The notes below the pieces were generated by a model. It worked only from the letters and a program-made list of their open reading frames with translations, was not told the DNA's origin and did not search any database. Made by a program: the position numbers and the translations under genes. A stretch of DNA of 64,000 bases from Staphylococcus sp. IVB6181 (GTDB lineage Bacteria > Bacillota > Bacilli > Staphylococcales > Staphylococcaceae): positions 1,405,822 through 1,469,821 of the forward strand of contig NZ_CP095096.1 in assembly GCF_025561445.1 (NCBI RefSeq), written 5' to 3'. How positions within the stretch are numbered: position 1 is the stretch's first letter; the number at the start of each line of letters is the position of its first letter. Positions 42,202 through 50,413 of the stretch are shown here, one piece after another.

Positions 42202-42954
42202 ATGCAAAGATATTTTTTAAATCAAAACGCTGATGAAGATCAGCGTTTTTTTATTACTGATAAAGAAGATATACACCATATAACGAATGTTATGCGTCAT
42301 CAAATCGGCGACAAAATCATAATTACTTTCGAAAATTTAAAAGTTTATACATGCATCATTACTTCAATCGATGACACAGAAATTGAAGTCGAATTGGAAG
42401 AAGCACAACCGAACGATACTGAATTGCCGGTTGAAGTTACTATTTGCAGCGGATTGATAAAGGCAGATAAATATGAATGGCTGCTTCAAAAATCTACAGA
42501 GCTTGGTGCCTCTCATTTTATCGCTGTACAAATGGACCGCTCAGTTGTGAAATTAAACCAAAGCAAAGTTGATAAGAAAATGGTGCGTTGGAACAAAATT
42601 GTTAAAGAAGCAGCAGAACAAAGTTATCGTCTTGTTATCCCTACAATAGAATTTGTATCGAATTTAAAGGGAGTTTATGTTAATATAGATAAATATGATT
42701 ATGTACTAGTCGCTTACGAAGACGTTGCCAAAGAAGGCGAAATGAGTGAATTCAAACGTGCTCTGAAGCAATTTGGCAGTGGAGATCGTGTATTAATTAT
42801 TTTTGGACCAGAAGGCGGTTTAAGTCCTGAGGAAGTTGAATTGTTCAAAAACAATGGATACATAGTGGGCTTAGGTCATCGGATTTTAAGAGCAGAAACA
42901 GCTCCATTGTATGCGCTTAGTGCAATTAGTTATGAAAAAGAATTAATGGGGTGA
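42202..42954 (+). CDS. rsmE: 16S rRNA m3U1498 methyltransferase
   Basis: SPOUT-fold methyltransferase acting on U1498 of 16S rRNA. The 250-residue protein has an N-terminal PUA-like domain (MQRYFLNQNAD) and the trefoil-knot motifs LIIFGPEGGLSPEEV and LGHRILRAETAPLYALSAI. ATG 42202 begins just after the prmA stop. A perfect terminator-like hairpin lies inside its codons 8-17 (see separate entry and finding). Confidence 0.95.
   Translation: MQRYFLNQNADEDQRFFITDKEDIHHITNVMRHQIGDKIIITFENLKVYTCIITSIDDTEIEVELEEAQPNDTELPVEVTICSGLIKADKYEWLLQKSTELGASHFIAVQMDRSVVKLNQSKVDKKMVRWNKIVKEAAEQSYRLVIPTIEFVSNLKGVYVNIDKYDYVLVAYEDVAKEGEMSEFKRALKQFGSGDRVLIIFGPEGGLSPEEVELFKNNGYIVGLGHRILRAETAPLYALSAISYEKELMG
42224..42252 (+). 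terminator. Terminator-like hairpin inside the rsmE coding region
   Basis: AAAACGCTGAT (42224-42234), loop GAAG, ATCAGCGTTTT (42239-42249): an 11-pair perfect stem with T at 42246-42252. It has every sequence feature of an intrinsic terminator but lies 22 bases into rsmE. Whether it terminates depends on translation keeping up with the polymerase. Confidence 0.65.
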
Positions 42955-42960
42955 AAATAA

Positions 42961-44307
42961 ATGTCAACAGTAGCTTTTCATACTTTAGGTTGTAAAGTAA
43001 ACCATTATGAAACTGAAGCAATTTGGCAATTATTTAAAGATGCCGGCTATGATCGTGTTGAATTCGATACAAATGCCGATGTCTTTGTTATAAATACATG
43101 TACAGTCACAAATACAGGCGATAAAAAAAGCAGACAAGTTATTAGAAGAGCAATTAGAAAAAATCCAGATGCAGTCGTATGCGTAACAGGCTGTTATGCA
43201 CAAACTTCATCTGCGGAAATTATGGATATTCCAGGTGTAGATGTTGTAGTAGGAACACAAGACCGTACGAAATTACTTGGTTATATCGAAGAATTTAAAG
43301 CAGAACGTCAACCAATCAACGGTGTCGGCAACATTATGAAAAACCGTAAATATGAAGAGTTGGAAGTGCCTTACTTTACAGACAGAACACGTGCTTCACT
43401 TAAAATCCAAGAAGGCTGCAACAACTTCTGTACATTCTGTATTATTCCATGGGCGCGTGGTTTAATGCGTTCAAGAGATCCGGAGAAAGTTGTAGAACAA
43501 GCAACTACATTAGTCAACTCTGGTTATAAAGAGATTGTATTAACAGGTATTCATACCGGCGGATACGGTCAAGACTTGAAAGATTATAATTTAGCTCAAT
43601 TACTGCGTGACCTTGAAGCAGTAGATGGACTAGAAAGAATCAGAATTTCATCAATTGAAGCAAGTCAATTAACTGATGAAGTCATTGATGTTATTTCAAA
43701 TTCAAACAAAGTTGTACGTCACTTGCACGTACCATTGCAATCAGGTTCAGATTCAGTTCTAAAAAGAATGAGACGTAAATACTCAATGGCGCATTTCTCT
43801 GAACGCTTGATGAAATTACATGAAGCATTGCCTGGTTTAGCAGTAACCAGTGATGTGATTGTTGGATTCCCAGGCGAAACAGAAGAAGAATTCCAAGAAA
43901 CTTACGACTTTATTCTTGATCATCATTTCTCTGAACTTCATGTATTCCCATATTCTGCTCGTACAGGTACACCTGCAGCTAGAATGGATGGACAAATTGA
44001 TGAAAGTGTTAAAAACGAACGTGTCCATAAATTGATTGAATTAAGTAATCAATTAGCAAAAGAATACGCATCTCACTTTGATCAAAAAGTACTTGAAGTC
44101 ATTCCTGAAGAAACAGGTGACGAACCTGGTACATTAGTAGGTTATGCAGATAACTATATGAAAGTACAATTTGAAGGCGATGAATCATTAATCGGCGAAT
44201 TAGTGAGAGTTAAAATTACTGAAGTCGGCTATCCTTTAAATAAAGGCTATGTTACACGCGTAATTGATCATGCGACAAACAGCAGTGAATTCTCAGCTAT
44301 CGTATAA
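42961..44307 (+). CDS. mtaB: tRNA t6A37 methylthiotransferase MtaB
   Basis: Radical SAM enzyme that converts t6A to ms2t6A at tRNA position 37. The 448-residue protein has an N-terminal UPF0004 domain with cluster cysteines in TLGCKVNHYET, INTCTVTN and VTGCYAQ, the radical SAM motif CNNFCTFCIIPWARG, and a C-terminal TRAM domain (~380-440). It is YqeV in B. subtilis. It follows rsmE by 6 bases. Together with tcdA, which also acts on t6A, it adds to the tRNA-modification theme of the window. Confidence 0.95.
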   Translation: MSTVAFHTLGCKVNHYETEAIWQLFKDAGYDRVEFDTNADVFVINTCTVTNTGDKKSRQVIRRAIRKNPDAVVCVTGCYAQTSSAEIMDIPGVDVVVGTQDRTKLLGYIEEFKAERQPINGVGNIMKNRKYEELEVPYFTDRTRASLKIQEGCNNFCTFCIIPWARGLMRSRDPEKVVEQATTLVNSGYKEIVLTGIHTGGYGQDLKDYNLAQLLRDLEAVDGLERIRISSIEASQLTDEVIDVISNSNKVVRHLHVPLQSGSDSVLKRMRRKYSMAHFSERLMKLHEALPGLAVTSDVIVGFPGETEEEFQETYDFILDHHFSELHVFPYSARTGTPAARMDGQIDESVKNERVHKLIELSNQLAKEYASHFDQKVLEVIPEETGDEPGTLVGYADNYMKVQFEGDESLIGELVRVKITEVGYPLNKGYVTRVIDHATNSSEFSAIV

Positions 44308-44331
44308 TGTACAAAAAATTAATTATTCTAA

Positions 44332-44360
44332 TTGACCGCAACAATCAGTTATATTATAAT
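44332..44360 (+). promoter_or_regulatory. Promoter of rpsU
   Basis: TTGACC (44332-44337), exactly 17 bp, TATAAT (44355-44360): the strongest SigA promoter in the window, as expected for a ribosomal protein gene. Start predicted near 44367. Confidence 0.85.
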
Positions 44361-44368
44361 TATGATTG

Positions 44369-44389
44369 CATGGTTTACACTCAACCATG
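44369..44389 (+). promoter_or_regulatory. 5'-terminal hairpin of the rpsU mRNA
   Basis: CATGGTT-N7-AACCATG forms a 7-pair hairpin starting within about 2 bases of the predicted transcript end. It may stabilise the mRNA or take part in regulation. Confidence 0.45.
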
Positions 44390-44437
44390 TGAATGAATTT
44401 TAAAGTTCCGTTGTTATTTGGAGGGAGGGAAATACAG

Positions 44438-44614
44438 ATGTCTAAAACAGTAGTCCGTAAAAACGAATCACTTGAAGATGCATTACGCCGTTTCAAACGC
44501 TCAGTTTCTAAAAGCGGTACAATTCAAGAAGTACGTAAACGTGAATTTTACGAAAAACCAAGTGTTAAACGTAAAAAGAAATCAGAAGCTGCACGTAAAC
44601 GTAAATTCAAATAA
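44438..44614 (+). CDS. rpsU: 30S ribosomal protein S21
   Basis: A 58-residue basic protein starting [20 protein letters not shown] and ending in a Lys/Arg-rich tail, bS21. ATG 44438 follows GGAGGGAGG; an in-frame ATG at 44393 lies in the leader without a Shine-Dalgarno and is rejected. It has its own promoter and terminator. Confidence 0.97.
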
Positions 44615-44674
44615 TTATTAAGTCTGTTGACTCCCTCAACAAACAATTAATTATTATATTAAGCAGTTTATAGA

Positions 44675-44714
44675 CTCCAGGTTTTACTTATTGTAAAACT
44701 TGGGGTTTTTTCTT
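44675..44714 (+). terminator. Terminator of rpsU
   Basis: CCAGGTTTTAC / GTAAAACTTGG stem with a 5-base loop followed by T6. Confidence 0.92.
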
Positions 44715-44824
44715 TTATTTAATAAAAATAATCATATCTATCTCTTTGCGCATTAAAATGTATCAATATTCCTATAATTACCTAAAGCAATAATGTATAA
44801 TAAAACTGAGAGCGAGGTGAATCT

Positions 44825-45538
44825 ATGTCACATCAGGCTGAAATCCTACATAATATTTCAGTATTTCAGACTAATTCTGATCCCTTATTACATCAAATCA
44901 GCGATGTCATCACAAGTCCGTTAATATCATTAATTTTGACTTGTATTATCTTTTTAGGTTTTCTTTATCAACTCTATTCTAAACGCATCAATTTTATGGG
45001 GATTATTGCGTCCATCGCTTTATTAATTCTATTTCTAGGTTATTTAATCCAAGGTGAAGTTTCACTAATATCCATTGGTTTATTCATTATAGGTGTTATA
45101 CTGCTTATAATAGAATTTTTCGTTGTGGGTGCCATTATAGGAATCATCGGGATAATTCTGATTACAATCAGTATTATTATGCTCGGTGATAATATTTTAT
45201 GGATGCTGATCAACGTAGTTATTGCTTTGATTCTGACTATTATAGAATGGGTGATTTTAGTGAAAGGATACAATAAGAAGATTTCGTTGTTTGAAAAAGT
45301 AATATTAAGGGATTCCACTACATCTGAAGCTGGCTACACTTCACATGATGACCGCTCTAATTTAGTAGGACAAACTGCTGTCACTTTAACTGAATTACGT
45401 CCTGCCGGTATTATTTCACTTAACGATGAACGTATCGATGCAGTATCTGATGGAACATTTATTCAAAGAGATGTGAAAGTCAAAGTAACAGTAGTTGAAG
45501 GTTCGAGAGTAGTTGTAAGAGAAATTAAAAACACATAA
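44825..45538 (+). CDS. NfeD-family membrane protein
   Basis: A 237-residue protein with an N-terminal region, four to five hydrophobic segments (residues ~30-155, rich in Ile/Leu/Gly) and a soluble C-terminal OB-fold (from ~175: LVGQTAVTLTELRPAG, then RVVVREI). This is the short NfeD form without the ClpP-like serine protease domain. NfeD genes travel with flotillin-like proteins, as here with floA 18 bases downstream, and probably help organise membrane microdomains. GCGAGGTGA precedes the ATG. Confidence 0.9.
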   Translation: MSHQAEILHNISVFQTNSDPLLHQISDVITSPLISLILTCIIFLGFLYQLYSKRINFMGIIASIALLILFLGYLIQGEVSLISIGLFIIGVILLIIEFFVVGAIIGIIGIILITISIIMLGDNILWMLINVVIALILTIIEWVILVKGYNKKISLFEKVILRDSTTSEAGYTSHDDRSNLVGQTAVTLTELRPAGIISLNDERIDAVSDGTFIQRDVKVKVTVVEGSRVVVREIKNT

Positions 45539-45556
45539 CACTAGGAGGCACATTAC

Positions 45557-46543
45557 ATGTTAATACCATTAATAATCATCATTGTTATTGCAGTAATCGC
45601 TTTATTAATCTTATTTTCATTTGTACCAATCGGTTTATGGATCTCTGCAATAGCAGCTGGTGTAAAAGTAAATATCGGTACATTAATCGGTATGCGCTTA
45701 AGACGTGTATCACCGCGTAAAGTTATTGCACCATTAATTAAAGCACACAAAGCTGGTTTGAATTTAACAACTAATCAATTAGAATCTCACTACTTAGCCG
45801 GCGGTAATGTTGACCGCGTTGTAGATGCAAACATTGCTGCGCAGCGTGCAGATATCAACTTGCCATTTGAAAGAGGGGCAGCTATCGACTTAGCAGGTCG
45901 TGATGTACTTGAAGCAGTACAAATGTCTGTTAACCCTAAAGTTATTGAAACACCATTTATTACAGGTGTCGCAATGAACGGTATCGAAGTAAAAGCGAAA
46001 GCAAGAATCACAGTACGTGCTAATATTTCTCGTTTAGTCGGCGGTGCCGGCGAGGAAACAATTATTGCCCGTGTCGGCGAAGGTATTGTTTCAACAATCG
46101 GTTCAAGTGAACATCATACAGTCGTTCTTGAAAATCCAGATAACATTTCTAAAACAGTTCTCAGCAAAGGTTTGGATTCTGGGACAGCATTCGAAATTCT
46201 ATCAATCGACATCGCTGATGTAGATATCGGTAAAAACATCGGTGCTGACTTGCAAACTGAACAAGCATTGGCTGATAAGAACATTGCTCAAGCGAAAGCT
46301 GAAGAACGTCGTGCTATGGCAGTAGCTTCTGAACAAGAAATGAAAGCTCGTGTTCAAGAAATGCGTGCTAAAGTTGTGGAAGCTGAATCTGAAGTACCGT
46401 TAGCAATGTCTGAAGCACTAAGAAAAGGCAATATTGGTGTTAAAGATTACTATAACTTGAAAAATATAGAAGCAGATACAGGAATGCGTGAATCAATCAA
46501 TAAACGTACACAACCTGACGATAATGAGTCACCAGATAATTAA
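45557..46543 (+). CDS. floA: Flotillin-like protein FloA
   Basis: Scaffold of functional membrane microdomains. The 328-residue protein has one N-terminal hydrophobic hairpin (residues ~2-35, [19 protein letters not shown]), an SPFH/PHB domain (~60-230) and a C-terminal coiled coil rich in Ala/Glu/Lys ([20 protein letters not shown]). It matches YqfA/FloA length. CTAGGAGG lies upstream. The nfeD-floA pair is typical. Confidence 0.95.
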   Translation: MLIPLIIIIVIAVIALLILFSFVPIGLWISAIAAGVKVNIGTLIGMRLRRVSPRKVIAPLIKAHKAGLNLTTNQLESHYLAGGNVDRVVDANIAAQRADINLPFERGAAIDLAGRDVLEAVQMSVNPKVIETPFITGVAMNGIEVKAKARITVRANISRLVGGAGEETIIARVGEGIVSTIGSSEHHTVVLENPDNISKTVLSKGLDSGTAFEILSIDIADVDIGKNIGADLQTEQALADKNIAQAKAEERRAMAVASEQEMKARVQEMRAKVVEAESEVPLAMSEALRKGNIGVKDYYNLKNIEADTGMRESINKRTQPDDNESPDN

Positions 46544-46555
46544 AGAGGTGATTAA

Positions 46556-47182
46556 ATGAGTATCGGTCTTATAATTTTTATCATCAGTATTGTTATTTCA
46601 TTAATCAGTGCAATCAATGATAAAAATCATAAAAAACGTCAACAAAACCAACCTAAATCACCTAGAAGACAGCCTACAACTGAGCGAAAGCCTCATAAAG
46701 GCTTCTTAGAACAGTTAGGTGATAAGTTCGAAGAGATGGAAAAACAATTTGAAGCAGAAACACAACCTTCAAAACGTAATTCATCTCCTAGACAATCAGA
46801 ACCTGCTCAAACGAGAACCCAAGAGACGCGTCAAAGAAAAACTGAATCATCTTCCAATAAGAGACTGAACCAGCAAGAAAAAGAACAAGAATTAAAACAA
46901 GCACTTAATAATACTTTAGATAGTGAATTAAGTGACCTTCGTTCTGAAATGGACAGAAACAAAGAAAAGCAAATGGCAATTCTCGAACGTCGTGCACAAG
47001 AAATCATTGCGGATAAATACTTATCTGAACGTGCAAAGCGAGAACGTCTTAAACAGCTTTTCGCTAATAAATTCAGTCAGCATCGAGGACAAAACAATGA
47101 TGATTTACGATTTAACGATGATGAAGTCTTAAACGGTATGATTTGGTCTGAAATATTAAAAAAACCGAAACAACTTCAATAA
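46556..47182 (+). CDS. Membrane-anchored coiled-coil protein of unknown function
   Basis: A 208-residue protein I do not recognise as a named family. The first ~20 residues (SIGLIIFIISIVISLISA) form a single membrane anchor. The rest is hydrophilic: a basic Pro/Gln/Arg/Ser-rich linker (~25-110) and a predicted coiled coil (~115-185, LNQQEKEQELKQALNNTLDSE onward in part). No enzymatic motif is visible. It follows floA by 12 bases behind AGAGGTG, so it may be a partner or client of the flotillin/NfeD system, by context only. A strong terminator overlaps its stop codon. Confidence 0.7.
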   Translation: MSIGLIIFIISIVISLISAINDKNHKKRQQNQPKSPRRQPTTERKPHKGFLEQLGDKFEEMEKQFEAETQPSKRNSSPRQSEPAQTRTQETRQRKTESSSNKRLNQQEKEQELKQALNNTLDSELSDLRSEMDRNKEKQMAILERRAQEIIADKYLSERAKRERLKQLFANKFSQHRGQNNDDLRFNDDEVLNGMIWSEILKKPKQLQ

Positions 47183-47230
47183 AAAAGAAATCGGGCTTGC
47201 GATGAAAATTGCAAGTCCGATTTCTTTTTT
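47182..47230 (+). terminator. Terminator of the nfeD-floA unit
   Basis: GAAATCGGGCTTGC / GCAAGTCCGATTTC, 14 pairs with one G-U, flanked by A6 and T6. It starts at the stop codon of the coiled-coil gene. Confidence 0.93.
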
Positions 47231-47256
47231 GTTTCTGTCTCATGAACATTATTGGA

Positions 47257-47264
47257 TTAATAAA
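47257..47264 (+). repeat. Target-site duplication, left copy
   Basis: TTAATAAA directly before the left inverted repeat, repeated at 48846-48853. Confidence 0.92.
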
Positions 47265-47289
47265 GGCTCTATAATAAATTCGGTTGATG
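47265..47289 (+). repeat. Left inverted repeat of the ISL3 element
   Basis: 25 bases, 22 identical to the reverse complement of 48821-48845. Confidence 0.93.
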
Positions 47290-47325
47290 AGATAACCTAG
47301 CGGTTATTTCTCAATCGAATTTTTT
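47277..47325 (+). terminator. Terminator at the left end of the IS
   Basis: Part of the left inverted repeat and the following sequence form a long imperfect stem (AATTCGGTTGA ... TCAATCGAATT, with inner ATAACC / GGTTAT around TAGC), ending in T6. It should shield the transposase from outside transcription. Confidence 0.6.
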
Positions 47326-47391
47326 GCATAAAAAGGGCGCAACCCCCTAATATTTAAGTTACCAACACAAATAAAGAGAGGAATTGCGCTT

Positions 47392-48714
47392 ATGACACAT
47401 TGTATAGCAAAAATACTTGATTATAAAGGGAAAAATATTACTTTTTCTGATGATGTTCAGGAAGTTTACTTTAACTTGGTAAGAACTTTACTATTTAAAG
47501 GCACTTTGACATACACACCAGATTGTTGTGAAAACTGCGGAGCAGTAAATGAAAACCATAGAATAGTAAAGAATGGTAAAAGAAAAACGATGATAAAGCT
47601 TATGAAGATTCAAGGTAGTCCCAGTTATTTAGAGCTTAAAAAACAAAGGTTCTTTTGTCGTTCATGCCATTCATCATTTGTAGCAAAGACGAATTTTGTG
47701 AAAAAGCATCATAATTTCTGTAATAAATTAGCACTGCATATTCTGTATCAAAGCCATGAGAATAGATCTTGCAAAGGCATTGCTTACGATAACAATGTTA
47801 GTTCTGCTTCTGTAATACGTTATATTAATAAAACTGCAAATAGTGTTAAGTTAGGTCCATTTAATGAACTGCCCAAACATATCATGGTGGATGAATTCAA
47901 AAGTGTTAAAAATGTAGTAGGTAAAATGAGTTTTATATTTTGTGATGGTGATACGCATCAAATCGTAGATATTTTACCTGATCGTAGAAAGCGTGCATTA
48001 TTTGCTTATTTTATCCGGTTTGATAGAGAAGTAAGAAAAAGAGTTGAAACAGTTACAACCGATATGTACAGCCCATATATTTCTTTATTTAAGCAGTTAT
48101 TTCCAAATGCGAAAATCATTTTAGATCGATTTCACCTTGTTCAAGCATTAAATAGAGAACTCAATAGAGTTCGTATCAGGATAATGAATGAAAAAAGACA
48201 TAAGGATGGCAAATACTATAGAAAACTTAAACATTATTGGAAGCTTATTCTTAAACCTTCCGAATCCTTGAATAGTACGCTTTATAAAGATAACAAGCTT
48301 TTCCCTGGATTAGAATCAGAAAAATCAATGATAAATTTTATTTTGGGTGAAAGCCCAGAGTTAAAGGATGTCTATGACAAAGTAAATGCGCTTCGTACAT
48401 CAATAAAGACCAATGAAAATCATAAATTAACTCATCAAATTCTTAAATACCTTAAGGATAGAAATACTGATGGCGGACTTAAAAGAGTACTTAAAAGCTT
48501 TAGAAATTTTTTACCAGAAATTATGAATGCATTAAATCATCCTGGTCGCTCAAACGGCCCTATAGAAGCTATAAATAACAACATTAAAGTACTAAAAAGA
48601 ATCGCTTATGGATACAGAAATTTCTATAACTTCAGAAATAGAATTCTAATCAAATTCAAGCTATTAGCTAAGAAAAAACATCGCTTCCATACCCCATTGC
48701 CTAAAGCAGCTTAA
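47392..48714 (+). CDS. ISL3-family transposase
   Basis: A 440-residue DDE transposase. It has the ISL3 zinc finger (CCENCGAVNENH and CRSCHSSF, residues ~44-105), a helix-turn-helix region (~125-150), catalytic-domain blocks HIMVDEFKSVK, TTDMYSPYI and IILDRFHLVQALNRELNRVR, and the C-terminal HPGRSNGPIEAINNNIKVLK containing the catalytic Glu. Length and motifs are intact, so the element may be active. It starts at ATG behind AGAGAGGA, within about 100 bases of the left inverted repeat. Confidence 0.96.
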   Translation: MTHCIAKILDYKGKNITFSDDVQEVYFNLVRTLLFKGTLTYTPDCCENCGAVNENHRIVKNGKRKTMIKLMKIQGSPSYLELKKQRFFCRSCHSSFVAKTNFVKKHHNFCNKLALHILYQSHENRSCKGIAYDNNVSSASVIRYINKTANSVKLGPFNELPKHIMVDEFKSVKNVVGKMSFIFCDGDTHQIVDILPDRRKRALFAYFIRFDREVRKRVETVTTDMYSPYISLFKQLFPNAKIILDRFHLVQALNRELNRVRIRIMNEKRHKDGKYYRKLKHYWKLILKPSESLNSTLYKDNKLFPGLESEKSMINFILGESPELKDVYDKVNALRTSIKTNENHKLTHQILKYLKDRNTDGGLKRVLKSFRNFLPEIMNALNHPGRSNGPIEAINNNIKVLKRIAYGYRNFYNFRNRILIKFKLLAKKKHRFHTPLPKAA

Positions 48715-48722
48715 AATAAAAA

Positions 48723-48777
48723 ATGCTCAGTTAGTAATACTAAATTCCATAGGAATTAAAGCAATACTAGCTGAGCG
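48723..48777 (+). terminator. Imperfect hairpin downstream of the transposase
   Basis: GCTCAG-TTAGTA near 48723 pairs imperfectly with TACTAG-CTGAGC ending near 48777. There is no T tract on the plus side; it may still limit transcription leaving the element. Confidence 0.35.
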
Positions 48778-48820
48778 ACATAGTTTATGGTAACTATAAT
48801 ATTTGATTTCAAATTTTATG

Positions 48821-48845
48821 CATCAACCGAATTTGACATAGAGCC
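48821..48845 (-). repeat. Right inverted repeat of the ISL3 element
   Basis: Reverse complement matches the left repeat except positions 9-11. It contains TTGACA (48833-48838) oriented outward. Confidence 0.93.
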
Positions 48846-48853
48846 TTAATAAA
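48846..48853 (+). repeat. Target-site duplication, right copy
   Basis: TTAATAAA directly after the right inverted repeat. Confidence 0.92.
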
Positions 48854-48867
48854 ACGTTAGAACATGA

Positions 48868-48948
48868 TATAATGAAACTATGAATATGTGGAAATTATTA
48901 ACTAAGTCCGTAGTTTCCGTTGACAATAATATTCTGCATCTTAATTAA
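48868..48948 (+). promoter_or_regulatory. Candidate promoters of phoH downstream of the IS
   Basis: Two candidates lie between the IS and phoH. One is an extended -10, TGA-TATAAT (48868-48873), whose -35 position falls on the IS junction. The other is TTGACA (48920-48925) with TAATTA 16 bp later (48942-48947), clear of the element. A small hairpin CGCTGT-TTG-ACAGCG (48957-48971) follows in the leader. Nothing else is seen in this gap. Confidence 0.5.
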
Positions 48949-48995
48949 AATGAACACGCTGTTTGACAGCGATATATGTGAAAAGGAGTTAATGT

Positions 48996-49943
48996 ATGCC
49001 AGGAATAATAGTTATTGACGATATGCATCAAGCCCAAGCTTTAATCGGTAATAATGATGAACACTTGCAAGCAATTGAAGAAGCGTTTAATGTCATTGTT
49101 CATGCAAGGGGGCAAGAGATAGCTGTAAAAGGGCAGCAACAAGAAGAAATAGAAAAAGCAGAAGCTGTAATTAAAAACCTTTTAAAAGTAATTGATCAAG
49201 GCGTATCGATTAATCTTAAAGATGTGGAAGCAGCAATTAAAATGGCAGAGAGAGGCTCAATTCAACATCTTGTTGATTTATACGATGAAGCCATCACTAA
49301 AGATGCTTACGGTAAAACCATTCGTGCTAAAACAATGGGGCAACGTCTTTATTTAAATGCGATGAAGCATAATGATTTAGTGTTCGGCATCGGACCTGCA
49401 GGTACAGGTAAAACTTTCTTAGCTGTGGTCTATGCTGCTAAAGAATTGCGACAAGGTAATGTAAAAAGAATTGTACTCACACGTCCGGCAGTAGAAGCCG
49501 GCGAATCATTAGGTTTCTTACCGGGTGACTTAAAGGAAAAAGTAGATCCTTATTTAAGACCGCTTTATGATGGTCTTCATACTGTATTAGGGCCAGAACA
49601 AACTGCACGATTTATAGAAAGAGGCATTATTGAAGTTGCACCGCTCGCATATATGCGCGGACGTACACTTGATGATGCATTTGTTATTTTAGATGAAGCG
49701 CAAAATACTACACATGCGCAAATGAAAATGTTTTTAACACGTTTAGGATTCGGCTCTCAAATGGTAGTGACAGGCGACATGACACAAGTCGACTTGCCAA
49801 AAGGCGTTAAAAGCGGGTTGAAACAGGCAGTTAATAGACTATCAAGTGTTAAAGGCATCAGTGTCCAAACGTTAGATCAAAGCGACGTAGTACGCCATCC
49901 ATTGGTAAGCAAGATTATCAGCCGTTACGAAGGAGATGAATAA
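48996..49943 (+). CDS. phoH: PhoH-like ATPase
   Basis: A 315-residue PhoH-family protein: a KH-like N-terminal region (~1-110, IVHARGQEIAVKG) and an ATPase domain with Walker A GIGPAGTGKTFLAV (about residues 130-143), VLTRPAVEAGESLGFLPGD, and Walker B VILDEAQNTT. It is genetically linked to ybeY across bacteria, as here 6 bases apart, suggesting a role in rRNA or RNA metabolism. AAAAGGAG precedes the ATG. The ISL3 element lies 150 bases upstream. Confidence 0.95.
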   Translation: MPGIIVIDDMHQAQALIGNNDEHLQAIEEAFNVIVHARGQEIAVKGQQQEEIEKAEAVIKNLLKVIDQGVSINLKDVEAAIKMAERGSIQHLVDLYDEAITKDAYGKTIRAKTMGQRLYLNAMKHNDLVFGIGPAGTGKTFLAVVYAAKELRQGNVKRIVLTRPAVEAGESLGFLPGDLKEKVDPYLRPLYDGLHTVLGPEQTARFIERGIIEVAPLAYMRGRTLDDAFVILDEAQNTTHAQMKMFLTRLGFGSQMVVTGDMTQVDLPKGVKSGLKQAVNRLSSVKGISVQTLDQSDVVRHPLVSKIISRYEGDE

Positions 49944-49949
49944 TCCGCT

Positions 49950-50411
49950 ATGTTTACAATCGATTTTTCTGACCATACTGATGAAGTAAAAGAAGAATGG
50001 TATGAACAAATAGAAAGCTTGCTTAATTTTGCAAAAGAACAAGAAAACATAGAAGATGATGCGGAACTTTCTGTTACATTTGTAGATCAAGCAGAGATTC
50101 AACAAATCAACCGCGACTATAGAGATAAAGATAAAGTTACGGATGTTATTTCTTTTGCGTTAGAGGAAGATGAACCTGAAATCGAAGGTTTGGATATTCC
50201 GCGTGTTTTGGGCGATATCGTGATTTGTGCTGATGTCGCTAAGACACAAGCAGAACAATATGGTCATTCTTTTGAAAGAGAACTTGGTTTTTTAGCACTT
50301 CATGGCTTTTTGCATTTATTAGGATATGATCATATGAATGAAGAAGAAGAAAAAGAAATGTTCGGCAGACAAAAATCAATTCTAGATGCTTACGGCTTAA
50401 CGAGAGATTAA
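49950..50411 (+). CDS. ybeY: Endoribonuclease YbeY
   Basis: Metal-dependent RNase in 16S rRNA 3'-end maturation and ribosome quality control. The 153-residue protein has the zinc motif [11 protein letters not shown] near the C-terminus and the conserved Arg-containing [25 protein letters not shown] lies at the end of phoH, about 12 bases upstream. dgkA follows after 2 bases. Confidence 0.96.
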   Translation: MFTIDFSDHTDEVKEEWYEQIESLLNFAKEQENIEDDAELSVTFVDQAEIQQINRDYRDKDKVTDVISFALEEDEPEIEGLDIPRVLGDIVICADVAKTQAEQYGHSFERELGFLALHGFLHLLGYDHMNEEEEKEMFGRQKSILDAYGLTRD

Positions 50412-50413
50412 CA

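Larger units (their letters stand above)
47265..48845 (+). mobile_element. Complete ISL3-family insertion sequence
   Basis: The 1581-bp element has 25-bp terminal inverted repeats at 47265-47289 and 48821-48845; both begin GGCTCTAT read inward and differ only at positions 9-11. It is flanked by 8-bp direct repeats TTAATAAA, the usual duplication size for ISL3. One intact transposase gene lies inside. It sits between the floA unit terminator and phoH, hitting no coding sequence. Confidence 0.95.

Noticed and set aside
48833..48873. Hybrid promoter for phoH made of the outward TTGACA in the right inverted repeat and TATAAT downstream
   Set aside because: The spacing is 29 bp, far from 17; the sequence at 17 bp (GTTAGA) is a poor -10.
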